A DNA stretch of 64,000 nucleotides, from positions 3,139,501 to 3,203,500 of the forward strand of contig NZ_CP060825.1 in NCBI RefSeq assembly GCF_014489615.1. Direction: 5' to 3'. The translations under genes were made by a program, and so were the position numbers. The notes below the pieces were generated by a model, which searched no databases, was not told where the DNA came from, and saw nothing but the letters and a program-made list of their open reading frames with translations. Shown in pieces: positions 35,303 to 42,794 of this stretch (position 1 is its first letter; each line of letters opens with the position of its first letter). Origin of the DNA: Streptomyces genisteinicus. GTDB taxonomy: Bacteria; Actinomycetota; Actinomycetes; Streptomycetales; Streptomycetaceae.

Positions 35303-36560
35303 GCCCGATCCTTCCGCACGACCCGCCGGCGCCCGCATGCCGCTCGCCGTCTACATCCTCGGCCTGTCCGTCTTCGCACTCGGGACCAGCGAGTTCATGC
35401 TCTCGGGGCTGCTGGAGCCGATCGCCGAGGACATGGACGTGTCCATCCCGAGCGCCGGGCTGCTGATCTCCGCGTTCGCCATCGGCATGGTGGTGGGCGC
35501 CCCGCTGCTCGCCGTCGCGACGCTGCGGCTCCCGCGCAAGACCACGCTCGTCGCGCTGATCACCGTGTTCGGTGCGGGGCAGGTCGCGGGTGCGCTGGCA
35601 CCGACGTACGAGGTCCTCTTCGCCTCCCGCGTCATCAGCGCTCTCGCCTGCGCCGGCTTCTGGGCCGTGGGCGCGGCCGTCGCCATCGCCATGGTGCCGA
35701 CGACCTCGCGGGCCCGGGCGCTGGCCGTGATGATCGGCGGGCTGTCGATCGCCAACGTGCTGGGCGTGCCGGCGGGCGCCTTCCTCGGCGAGCACCTGGG
35801 CTGGCGCTCGGCGTTCTGGGCGGTGGGCGCGGCGTCCGCGGTCGCCCTCGTCGGCGTGGCGGCGCTGATCCCGCGCATCCCGCTGCCCGAGCGGCGGCCG
35901 CGGCTGAAGGGCGAGCTGTCGATCTACCGCGACCGGCAGGTGTGGCTGTCGATCGCCGTGACCGCGCTCGCGGCGGGCGGCGTGTTCTGCGCGTTCTCGT
36001 ATCTGGCGCCGCTGCTCACCGATGTGGCCGGGCTCCCGGACGGGTGGGTCCCGACGGTGCTGGCGCTGTTCGGGCTCGGCGCGCTGGTCGGCACGACTGT
36101 CGGCGGGCGGGTGGCGGACGCCCACCTCTTCGGCGTGCTGCTCTCCGGCACCGCCGCCTCCACCGTGCTGCTGGTCGCGCTCGCGCTCCTCGCCTCCAGC
36201 CCGGTGGCGGTGATCGTGCTGTCGTTCCTGCTCGGCGTCTCCGCGTTCTACACGGCGCCCGCGCTCAACGCGCGGATGTTCAACGTGGCGGGTGCCGCCC
36301 CGACGCTGGCCGGCGCGACGACGACGGCGGCGTTCAACCTGGGCAACACGGGCGGCCCGTGGCTGGGCGGCACGGTGATCGACGCGGGGCTCGGTTTCGC
36401 GTCGACCGCCTGGGCGGGGGCGGGGATGACGCTGGTGGCGATCGTGCTGGTCGCCGTCTCCCTTCGGCTGCACAGCCGCTCCCGCGTGGTGACGGGTTCC
36501 AAGGGAGCCCTGTCACCCGCCGAGGCGGCCTCGCCCGTGTCCCTCCGCTCCACCGACTGA
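35301..36560 (+). CDS. MFS exporter, Cmx/CmlR chloramphenicol-type
   Basis: A 419-residue drug:H+ antiporter with 12 predicted spans. YILGLSVFALGTSEFMLSGLL, then AGLLISAFAIGMVVGAPLLA and LGVPAGAFLGEHLGWRSAFW (motif C-like) are characteristic of the DHA1 Cmx/CmrA/CmlR group that pumps out chloramphenicol. Drug range is inferred from family. Two starts are possible: ATG 35301 (leaderless, right at the end of a palindrome) and ATG 35268 (MTGTTTSLAPV first). The longer form would place the palindrome inside the coding region, so the shorter one is preferred. Confidence 0.85.
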   Translation: MPDPSARPAGARMPLAVYILGLSVFALGTSEFMLSGLLEPIAEDMDVSIPSAGLLISAFAIGMVVGAPLLAVATLRLPRKTTLVALITVFGAGQVAGALAPTYEVLFASRVISALACAGFWAVGAAVAIAMVPTTSRARALAVMIGGLSIANVLGVPAGAFLGEHLGWRSAFWAVGAASAVALVGVAALIPRIPLPERRPRLKGELSIYRDRQVWLSIAVTALAAGGVFCAFSYLAPLLTDVAGLPDGWVPTVLALFGLGALVGTTVGGRVADAHLFGVLLSGTAASTVLLVALALLASSPVAVIVLSFLLGVSAFYTAPALNARMFNVAGAAPTLAGATTTAAFNLGNTGGPWLGGTVIDAGLGFASTAWAGAGMTLVAIVLVAVSLRLHSRSRVVTGSKGALSPAEAASPVSLRSTD

Positions 36561-36673
36561 CCCGGCCCCGGCCGCATCCGGCCTCGCACGGGGCGCCTCC
36601 CGAGGCCGCCGGGCCGCAGGGGGAGTCCGAGGCGCGGGGTGCGGGGCGGAGCCCCGAGGGCGGCAGCGGGCGG

Positions 36674-36943
36674 CTACGGCGCCGTCCGGTGCTTCGGGCG
36701 GCGCAGGCCCGCCGCGGTGATCCGCCGGACCAGCTCCTTCGAGCCGATCTCCACCGCCCCCGCCCCGACGGCGTCCGCGTAGCGGTGCGACGGCACGTCG
36801 TAGTGATCGCGTTCGAACGCGCGGCGCGGGCAGCCGATCGCGTCGGCGAAGGCGTGCAGCTCGTCGAAGGAGACGTCGCTGACCAGGTGCGACCACATGC
36901 GGCCGTGGCCCGGCCAGTTCGGCGGGTCGATGTAGACCGTCAC
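36674..36943 (-). CDS. DUF4031 protein
   Basis: An 89-residue protein matching DUF4031: VYIDPPNWPGHGRMWSHLVS, then DVSFDELHAFADAIGCPRRAFE and the HYDVPSHRYADAVGAGA motif. The conserved His, Asp and Tyr residues suggest a small enzyme or ligand-binding domain, but no function is established. The GTG start at 36943 overlaps the stop of the preceding gene by 4 bases (GTGA), so the two are coupled. Confidence 0.85.
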   Translation of the reverse strand: MTVYIDPPNWPGHGRMWSHLVSDVSFDELHAFADAIGCPRRAFERDHYDVPSHRYADAVGAGAVEIGSKELVRRITAAGLRRPKHRTAP

Positions 36944-37296
36944 CGCAGACTGCCCACGGGGGCGACGACGGTCGCCGCCTTCGCGCACACCCAGCGCGGA
37001 TCGGCGCCGAGTTCGGGGTCGACCTCCAGCGCGTGCGGGTCTCCCGAGTCGCAGACCGGGCACAGCGGCCACCGGCCGTACCGCTCCAGCAGCGCGTCCT
37101 GCACGTCCTGGGCCACCAGCCCCGTCACGAACGCCGCGCCGTCCGGCCACTGCTCGACCCACCAGCGGCGGTGCGTGACGGCGTCCTCCACGAGGGAGAC
37201 GACGTCCGCGTCCGCCACGTCCCGTGCGGCGAGGTCGGCGAGGACCAGGGCCCGGGCCGCGTGCAGGGCCTGTTCCAACGGGTTCGTCTCGTCCAT
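36940..37296 (-). CDS. Hypothetical protein with CPVC motif
   Basis: A 118-residue protein. The N-terminal half is helical (NPLEQALHAARALVLADLAA). A WPLCPVCDSGDPHAL segment with a CxxC pair and a later WVCAKA Cys may bind a metal. It is a conserved partner of the DUF4031 gene in Streptomyces and ends inside its start codon. The start is taken at Met 37296 (MDETNPLEQ); a start three codons upstream is possible. Its promoter region is shared with the divergent murR-like gene. Confidence 0.65.
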   Translation of the reverse strand: MDETNPLEQALHAARALVLADLAARDVADADVVSLVEDAVTHRRWWVEQWPDGAAFVTGLVAQDVQDALLERYGRWPLCPVCDSGDPHALEVDPELGADPRWVCAKAATVVAPVGSLR

Positions 37297-37327
37297 GCGG
37301 ACCATTGTCCCGCGACACCCGGGGGTC

Positions 37328-37391
37328 TTGACGGGGGCCGAAATCTGAAAATACCTTTCATAGGTGACCTATCCAGTGAAGGAAATTTTCA
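37328..37391 (+). promoter_or_regulatory. murR-like promoter with three palindromes
   Basis: TTGACG (37328-37333) and TACCTT (37352-37357) form a promoter with an 18-base spacer, so transcription should start at or close to the GTG at 37364. Three palindromes overlie it: TGAAA-ATACC-TTTCA (37346-37360), ATAGGT-G-ACCTAT (37360-37372) and TGAAGGAAATTTTCA (37377-37391). The outer two resemble RpiR-family TGAAA-N5-TTTCA boxes and are 31 bases apart, about three helical turns. Confidence 0.6.
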
Positions 37392-38281
37392 ACGGTGAGG
37401 CACCGCCCGCCCCCGCCGCTCTCGCGGCGAAGGTGCGTACGCTCTCCCCGTCCATGACCCGCTCCATGCAGCGGGTCGCCGAAGCCGTCGCCGACGACCC
37501 GGCCGGCTGCGCCGCCCTCACGGTCACCGGGCTCGCCGAGCTCACGGGCACCAGCGAGGCGACCGTGGTCCGCACCGCGCGCCTCCTCGGCTACCCCGGC
37601 TACCGCGACCTGCGCCTCGCCCTCGCCGGCCTCGCCGCCCACCAGCAGTCCGGCCGCGCCCCGGCGCTCACCACCGACATCGCCGTCGACGACCCGATAG
37701 GCGACGTCGTCGCCAAACTCGCCTACGACGAGCAGCAGACGCTCGCGGACACCGCCGCCGGCCTGGACACCGTGCAGCTCGGCGCGGCGGTCGCCGCCGC
37801 GTCCACGGCCCGGCGCATCGACATCTACGGCGTCGGCGCCTCCTCCCTCGTCGGCATGGACCTGGCGCAGAAGCTGCTGCGGATCGGGCTCATCGCCCAC
37901 GCCCACACCGATCCCCACCTCGCCGTCACCAACGCGGTGCAGCTGCGCTCGGGCGACGTGGCCATCGCCATCACCCACTCCGGGTCGACGGGCGACGTCA
38001 TCGAGCCGCTGCGGGTGGCGTTCGACCGCGGGGCGACGACGGTCGCGATCACCGGCCGCCCGGACGGCCCGGTGACGCAGTACGCCGACCATGTGCTGAC
38101 CACCTCGACCGCCCGCGAGAGCGAGCTGCGCCCGGCCGCGATGTCCTCGCGGACGAGCCAGCTGCTGGTCGTCGACTGCCTGTTCATCGGCGTCGCCCAG
38201 CGCACGTACGACTCGGCCGCACCCGCCCTCGCCGCGTCGTACGAGGCGCTCGCGCACCGTCACAGCCCGCGCGGCCGCTGA
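37364..38281 (+). CDS. MurR/RpiR-family regulator
   Basis: A 305-residue regulator. The N-terminal HTH_6 domain (MTRSMQRVAEAVADDPAGCA to ELTGTSEATVVRTARLLGYP) is followed by a SIS sugar-phosphate domain (about 130-280) with IDIYGVGASSLVGMDLAQKL and AIAITHSGSTGDVIEPL. With murQ immediately downstream, the ligand is probably N-acetylmuramic acid 6-phosphate, making this the control gene for cell-wall sugar recycling. No ribosome site precedes the GTG at 37364, which fits a leaderless message; GTG 37376 is a possible alternative. Confidence 0.88.
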   Translation: MTYPVKEIFNGEAPPAPAALAAKVRTLSPSMTRSMQRVAEAVADDPAGCAALTVTGLAELTGTSEATVVRTARLLGYPGYRDLRLALAGLAAHQQSGRAPALTTDIAVDDPIGDVVAKLAYDEQQTLADTAAGLDTVQLGAAVAAASTARRIDIYGVGASSLVGMDLAQKLLRIGLIAHAHTDPHLAVTNAVQLRSGDVAIAITHSGSTGDVIEPLRVAFDRGATTVAITGRPDGPVTQYADHVLTTSTARESELRPAAMSSRTSQLLVVDCLFIGVAQRTYDSAAPALAASYEALAHRHSPRGR

Positions 38282-38481
38282 CACCCACCCGCCTGCCGAC
38301 GCCGCCCGTCCGCCCTCCGACCGACCGCCTCCCGACCGTCCACCTGCCCGGACGGTCCCGTCCCGCTCCGGCCCGTCACGCCGCACCGCACCGCACCGCA
38401 CCGCACGTACGAAACGCGGCCCGCCCGGCCGCCCGTCACGAACAGCCTCGCCGTATGCCCGAGAAAGCAGAGCCGCACTCC

Positions 38482-39420
38482 ATGACCTCCACCTACGGTG
38501 AACTCCGCGCCCAGCTGGCCTCGCTGACGACCGAGGCGTTCCGCCCCGAGCTGGCCGACATCGACCGCCTGCCCACCCTGGAGATCGCGCGGATCATGAA
38601 CGGCGAGGACACCTCCGTCCCCGCCGCCGTCGCCGCCCAGCTGCCCGTCATCGCCCCCGCGATCGACGCCACCGCCGCGCGGATGGCCCGCGGCGGCCGG
38701 CTCGTCTACGCGGGTGCCGGCACGGCGGGCCGGCTGGGCGTGCTCGACGCGAGCGAGTGCCCGCCGACGTTCAACACCGACCCGTCGGTGGTCGTCGGCC
38801 TGATCGCGGGCGGGCCGTCGGCGATGGTGAAAGCGGTGGAGGGCGCGGAGGACAGCAAGGAGCTCGCCGCGGCCGATCTCGACGCGCTGCGGGTCGGCCC
38901 GGACGACACGGTGATCGGCATCTCGGCGTCCGGCCGCACCCCGTACGCGATCGGCGCGGTGGAGCACGCGCGGTCGCTCGGAGCGCTCACCATCGGCCTG
39001 TCCTGCAACGCGGGGAGCGCGCTGGGCGCGGCCGCGGAGCACGGCATCGAGGTGGTGACGGGGCCCGAACTGCTCACCGGCTCCACCAGGTTGAAGGCGG
39101 GCACCGCGCAGAAGCTGGTCCTGAACATGATCTCGACGATCACGATGATCCGCCTGGGCAAGACGTACGGGAACCTGATGGTGGACGTCCGCGCCTCCAA
39201 CGACAAGCTGCACGCCCGCTCCCGGCGGATCGTGGCCCTCGCGACGGACGCCGCGGACGCCGAGATCGAGGCGGCGCTGGCGGCGACGGGCGGGGAGGTG
39301 AAGGACGCGATCCTGATGATCCTGGGGAAGGTGGACGCGGGGCGGGCGGCCACCCTGCTGACCGCGTCCCGCGGCCACCTCCGCGCGGCCCTCACGGACG
39401 CGGCGCCACCGAGCGCCTGA
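38482..39420 (+). CDS. murQ: N-acetylmuramic acid 6-phosphate etherase
   Basis: A 312-residue etherase that cleaves the lactyl ether of MurNAc 6-phosphate to GlcNAc 6-phosphate and lactate during cell-wall recycling. It has LVYAGAGTAGRLGVLDASECPPTF (SIS core with the catalytic Glu in DASECPPTF), LIAGGPSAMVKAVEGAEDSKE, GISASGRTPYAIGA and STRLKAGTAQKLVLNMIST. It lies 200 bases downstream of the murR-like regulator, with a run of CCGCA units (about 38381-38405) between. The start is at MTSTYGELRAQ; an ATG at 38455 is an alternative. Confidence 0.93.
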   Translation: MTSTYGELRAQLASLTTEAFRPELADIDRLPTLEIARIMNGEDTSVPAAVAAQLPVIAPAIDATAARMARGGRLVYAGAGTAGRLGVLDASECPPTFNTDPSVVVGLIAGGPSAMVKAVEGAEDSKELAAADLDALRVGPDDTVIGISASGRTPYAIGAVEHARSLGALTIGLSCNAGSALGAAAEHGIEVVTGPELLTGSTRLKAGTAQKLVLNMISTITMIRLGKTYGNLMVDVRASNDKLHARSRRIVALATDAADAEIEAALAATGGEVKDAILMILGKVDAGRAATLLTASRGHLRAALTDAAPPSA

Positions 39421-39428
39421 GCCCGCCT

Positions 39429-39487
39429 CCAGCCCCGCCGGCGCTTGAGGCGCGGGGTGCGGGGCAGAGCCCCGCCGGACCCGGCCA
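39429..39487. repeat. Dispersed repeat, copy 1
   Basis: A 59-base block (CCAGCCCCGCCGGCGCTTGA ... CCCCGCCGGACCCGGCCA) just after murQ, repeated 179 bases on. Internal inverted parts (GCGGGGT...AGCCCCGC) can fold. After it comes GCACCGCGCTGCGCACGG and TGTCCTCAAACGCCGGAC, as in the 12.4-kb cluster. Confidence 0.75.
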
Positions 39488-39607
39488 CCCACCCCGGGCG
39501 GGCGCGCCCCGGTGGCCGCAGCACCGCGCTGCGCACGGTGTCCTCAAACGCCGGACGGGCTGAAGATGCCCGCCCCGCCGCACCCGGGGCAGGCGCGCCC
39601 CCTTCTT

Positions 39608-39666
39608 CCAGCCCCGCCGGCGCTTGAGGCGCGGGGTGCGGGGCGGAGCCCCGCCGGACCCGGCCA
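39608..39666. repeat. Dispersed repeat, copy 2
   Basis: A second copy of the 59-base block at 39429, differing at about one position (GGGGCGGAGC for GGGGCAGAGC). It lies between the convergent murQ and ABC ATPase genes and is followed by GCACCCCGTAGGCCACACG, a weak version of the same downstream sequence. Confidence 0.75.
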
Positions 39667-39743
39667 CGCACCCGGGGCAGGCGCACCCCGTAGGCCACAC
39701 GCCGCACCGGCTGACGATGCCCGGCGCGACGCGCCCCGGCCGC

Positions 39744-40424
39744 TCACCCCACCTGTTCCCGCACGGTCACGCGCCCCGCGCGGATCGTCGCGACCCGGTG
39801 TGCCCGCTTCGCGAGCACCGAGTCGTGGGTGACCATCACGAACGTGAAGGCGTGCTCCTGCCAGAGGTTCTCCAGGACGTCCATCACCTCGTCCCGCATC
39901 GACTCGTCGAGGTTTCCGGTGGGTTCGTCGGCGAGCAGCACCGCGGGGCGCTTCACCAGGGCACGTGCGATCGCCACCCGCTGCTGCTGCCCGCCGGACA
40001 GTTCGCCGGGCACATGGCGCAGCCGCTCCCCCAGTCCCACCGACTCCAGTGCCTCGGCGGCGCGTTCGCGCCGCTCCGCCGCCCGCAGACCGAGGGGGAC
40101 GAGGGCGGTCTCCACGTTCTCCTGTGCGGTCAGTGTGGGGATCAGGTTGAAGCCCTGGAAGACGAACCCGATCTTCTCCGCGCGCACCCGGGTGAGCCGG
40201 GCCTCGGGCAGGGTCGCGAGGTCCGTGCCGTCGAGGAGGACGCTGCCCGCGGTCGGGCGGTCGAGCCCGCCGAGCATCTGGAGCAGCGTGGACTTGCCGC
40301 CTCCGGTCGGGCCCTTGATCACCAGACGGTCGCCGTCCTCGATGGTGAGGTCGACGCCGTCGAGGGCGTGCACGGTGTCCTTGCCCCGCCGGTAGCTCTT
40401 GGTGACGGCGCTCAGCTGGTACAT
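39744..40424 (-). CDS. ABC transporter ATP-binding protein, MacB/LolD type
   Basis: A 226-residue ATPase. Walker A is GPTGGGKST (about 39-47), the Q loop is FQGFNLIPTLT, the signature is LSGGQQQR, Walker B is VLLADEPTGNLD and the switch His is in VMVTHD. Its size and the TGNLDE motif put it with MacB/LolD-type ATPases that power FtsX-like permeases in mechanotransmission. It follows the permease gene with a 43-base gap. The ATG at 40424 has GGAG six bases upstream. Confidence 0.93.
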   Translation of the reverse strand: MYQLSAVTKSYRRGKDTVHALDGVDLTIEDGDRLVIKGPTGGGKSTLLQMLGGLDRPTAGSVLLDGTDLATLPEARLTRVRAEKIGFVFQGFNLIPTLTAQENVETALVPLGLRAAERRERAAEALESVGLGERLRHVPGELSGGQQQRVAIARALVKRPAVLLADEPTGNLDESMRDEVMDVLENLWQEHAFTFVMVTHDSVLAKRAHRVATIRAGRVTVREQVG

Positions 40425-40467
40425 CTGCAACTCCTGTTGTGCGAGGGGGAAGTGGGGGCGGGGCGCG

Positions 40468-41946
40468 TCACTCGACGCGGCGCAGGGCGTCCGCGGGCCT
40501 CAGCCGTGAGGCGCGCCAGCCGCCGAATCCGCCCGCCACGAGTCCGCCGGCGACGGCCAGCGCGACGGCGAGCCCGATGGTGGTCGCCGAGACGGGTGCG
40601 GTGAGCACGATGTCCAGGGCGCGGGAGGAGGCCCCCGGGCCGTCGCCTCCCCCCGGGCCGCCGGCCCGCATCCCGCCGCCGAAGCCGCCGCCCCCGCCGC
40701 CCGCTCCGCCCGTTCCGGCGCCCAGTTGCGCGGTGAGCGTGGGGCCGAAGGCGGTGACGAGCCAGGCGCCGAGGAGCCCGAGGCCGATGCCGAGCGCGCC
40801 GCCGACGAGTCCGTTGACGAGTGCTTCGCCGGCGACCTGCCGGGTGACCCGTCCGCTGCGCCAGCCGAGCGCCTTCAGCGTGCCGAACTCCCGCACCCGG
40901 CGGCTGACCGCGGAGGACGTGAGCAGCCCGGCGACCAGGAACGCGGCGGCGAGCACCAGCCAGGAGAGCCACTTGCCGACGCCGGAGGCGAGGCCGGACG
41001 CGGTGGACAGGGAACCGGAGACGGTGTCGGCGAGGTCGGCGGAGGTGGTCACCGTGGTGCCGGCGATGTTCTTCTGGACGGCCTGCTTGACGGCGTCGAT
41101 GCGCTGCGAGTCGGTGGCCCTGACGTAGACCGTGGTCACCTTGTCCGCCGCGTCGGCGAGGGTCTGGGCCTCGGCGAGCGGCAGGTAGACGTCGGCCGCG
41201 GCGTCGCCGCTGTCGGCGGTCGCGATGCCGATGACCTCGTACGCGGTGCCCGAGACGGTGAGGGTGCCGCCGACGGCGAGTTCCTTCTCCTTGGCCCAGG
41301 CGCTGTCGAGGACGGCCACCTTCGCCGCGGTCTCGTCCTCGGCGAACGTGCGGCCCGAGGTGATCTTCGAGGAGGTCAGCGGGCCGAGGTCCTGCTTCGT
41401 CACGTCCGTGCCGTAGGCGCTGTAGGAGTCGACGTCGAACGCGGCACCGCCGCCGCGGACCTCACCGCCGCCTCCCGCACCACCGGGGCCGCCCGAGCCG
41501 CCCTGCCGGGGCGCCTGCTGCACCTCGCCGCGGCGGAAGGCGCCGTCGACCTTCATGACGCGGACACTGAGCCCGCCGACGGCGTCGGCGACGCCGTCCT
41601 GGCCCGCGACGTCGGACACGGTGGTCGCGGCGAGCGACTGGAAGCCCTGGACCATCACGATGTCCTGGCTCTGCTCGGCGTCGTCGTCGTTGTCCTGCGC
41701 GTCGAACTCGAAGCGCGGGCGCCGGACGGTCTCCCCCTCGCCGGGCGGTTCCGCGGCCTTGGTGACGGTCATGTCGGTGCCGAGTCCGTAGAGGGATTCG
41801 AGGACCTTGTCCTGGGCCCGGTTCATGCCGGACGACACGGAGTTGACGACGATGACCAGGGCGATGCCGAGGGCGAGCCCCGAGGCGACGACGAGCGCCG
41901 CCTTCCTGCGGCGGCGCAGCTCGCGCCTGAGGTAGGTGAAGAACAT
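40468..41946 (-). CDS. ABC transporter permease, FtsX/MacB type
   Basis: A 492-residue permease. One N-terminal membrane segment (ALVVASGLALGIALVIVVNS) is followed by a large extracytoplasmic MacB_PCD-like domain (about 45-320) and three C-terminal spans (WLSWLVLAAAFLVAGLLTSS, LVGGALGIGLGLLGAWLV, GLAVALAVAGGLVAGG). Two Gly-rich loops (QGGSGGPGGAGGGGEVRGGG in the external domain and GAGTGGAGGGGGGFGGGMR before the last span) are unusually long. With the ATPase it probably exports or flips a peptide, lipid or drug. No membrane fusion protein is seen. Confidence 0.88.
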   Translation of the reverse strand: MFFTYLRRELRRRRKAALVVASGLALGIALVIVVNSVSSGMNRAQDKVLESLYGLGTDMTVTKAAEPPGEGETVRRPRFEFDAQDNDDDAEQSQDIVMVQGFQSLAATTVSDVAGQDGVADAVGGLSVRVMKVDGAFRRGEVQQAPRQGGSGGPGGAGGGGEVRGGGAAFDVDSYSAYGTDVTKQDLGPLTSSKITSGRTFAEDETAAKVAVLDSAWAKEKELAVGGTLTVSGTAYEVIGIATADSGDAAADVYLPLAEAQTLADAADKVTTVYVRATDSQRIDAVKQAVQKNIAGTTVTTSADLADTVSGSLSTASGLASGVGKWLSWLVLAAAFLVAGLLTSSAVSRRVREFGTLKALGWRSGRVTRQVAGEALVNGLVGGALGIGLGLLGAWLVTAFGPTLTAQLGAGTGGAGGGGGGFGGGMRAGGPGGGDGPGASSRALDIVLTAPVSATTIGLAVALAVAGGLVAGGFGGWRASRLRPADALRRVE

Positions 41947-42040
41947 GGCGTGACCGTAGGAGCGGGGTGTGATGGCGGGTTAAGGCGCGGATGAGAGCCG
42001 CATGAGTGTTCTCACGCGGGGCCGCACGTCTCCTCCGCTC

Positions 42041-42110
42041 CCCGGAACTTCCCGGGACCTCCCGGGACCTCCCGGGACCTCCCGGGACCTCCCGGGACCT
42101 CCCGGATGCC
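42041..42110. repeat. 10-base tandem repeat upstream of the arsR-type gene
   Basis: Five perfect copies of CCCGGGACCT (42051-42100), flanked by degenerate units CCCGGAACTT (42041-42050) and CCCGGATGCC (42101-42110). The 10-base period is about one helical turn. It lies between two divergent promoters. Confidence 0.85.
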
Positions 42111-42150
42111 TACCGGTCACCTACCCGGGCCCCACATTCTCCCAAACAAA

Positions 42151-42174
42151 TTTTGCAAAAACTCTTTTGCAGAG
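42151..42174. promoter_or_regulatory. ArsR-type operator candidate
   Basis: TTTTGCAAAA (42151-42160, a palindrome) and TTTTGCAGAG (42165-42174) are direct repeats 14 bases apart in an AT-rich patch. TTGCAG (42167-42172) and TACGCT (42189-42194) could be the -35 and -10 of the regulator gene, putting the start near its ATG at 42201. A bound repressor would block this promoter. Confidence 0.5.
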
Positions 42175-42200
42175 TGCCGGTCCCGCTCTACGCTCCTCCC

Positions 42201-42794
42201 ATGCCCACTCCCCTCACCCGCCGCGTCCTCGACCCCCGCGAGGACGCCGCCGCGCTGAAGGCGCTCACCCACCCGCTGCGGATCCGGCTGCTCGGCCTGC
42301 TGCGCCAGCACGGTGCGGCGACCGCCAGCGAACTGGCCGGGCGGACGGGCGAGTCGTCCGCCTCCACCAGCTACCACCTGCGCGTCCTCGCCAAGTACGC
42401 CTTCATCGAGGAGGCCGAGCACCGCGACGGACGCGAGCGCCGCTGGCGCTCCGTGCACTCCGTCACCAGCTGGTCCAACGCCGCGATGACGGACTCCCCG
42501 GAGACCAGGGCCTTCGTGGACGCCGCCCGACGCGCCCAGCTGGAGCACCTGGAGCGGTCGCTCGCCGCCCACCTCGCGGACACCGCGGAAGGCCGGCTCG
42601 GCCCCGAGTGGACGGAGGCGTCCGGCTTCACGGACCTGGTGCTGCGCCTCACCCCCGAGTCGCTGACCGAGCTGTGGGACACCTTCCACCGCACGGCGCT
42701 CGAACTCGCCGCGCGGGACGAGGGCGACGCACGCGGCACCCAGGTCGTGCTGTTCGCCGCCGGTCTCCCCCTCGGCGGGGAGGACGAGGCATGA
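42201..42794 (+). CDS. ArsR-family winged-helix regulator
   Basis: A 197-residue regulator. The N-terminal winged helix (LKALTHPLRIRLLGLLRQHG, then ATASELAGRTGESSASTSYH and VLAKYAFIEEAE) is followed by a helical C-terminal half that fits the longer ArsR type linked to MFS exporters. It overlaps the exporter gene by 4 bases (ATGA), so they form an operon, probably autoregulated through the TTTTGCA repeats upstream. The ligand is unknown. No ribosome site precedes the ATG, consistent with a leaderless message. Confidence 0.85.
   Translation: MPTPLTRRVLDPREDAAALKALTHPLRIRLLGLLRQHGAATASELAGRTGESSASTSYHLRVLAKYAFIEEAEHRDGRERRWRSVHSVTSWSNAAMTDSPETRAFVDAARRAQLEHLERSLAAHLADTAEGRLGPEWTEASGFTDLVLRLTPESLTELWDTFHRTALELAARDEGDARGTQVVLFAAGLPLGGEDEA

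Noticed and set aside
31896..36560. A 1554-residue plus-strand frame joining the copA region to the exporter
   Set aside because: The first two thirds is Arg/Gly-rich shadow sequence of copA and the HD gene in another frame. Only the part from about 35268/35301 has real MFS sequence.
42041..42110. Possible CRISPR array from regularly spaced repeats
   Set aside because: The units are 10 bases with no spacers between them and there are no cas genes. It is a simple tandem repeat.
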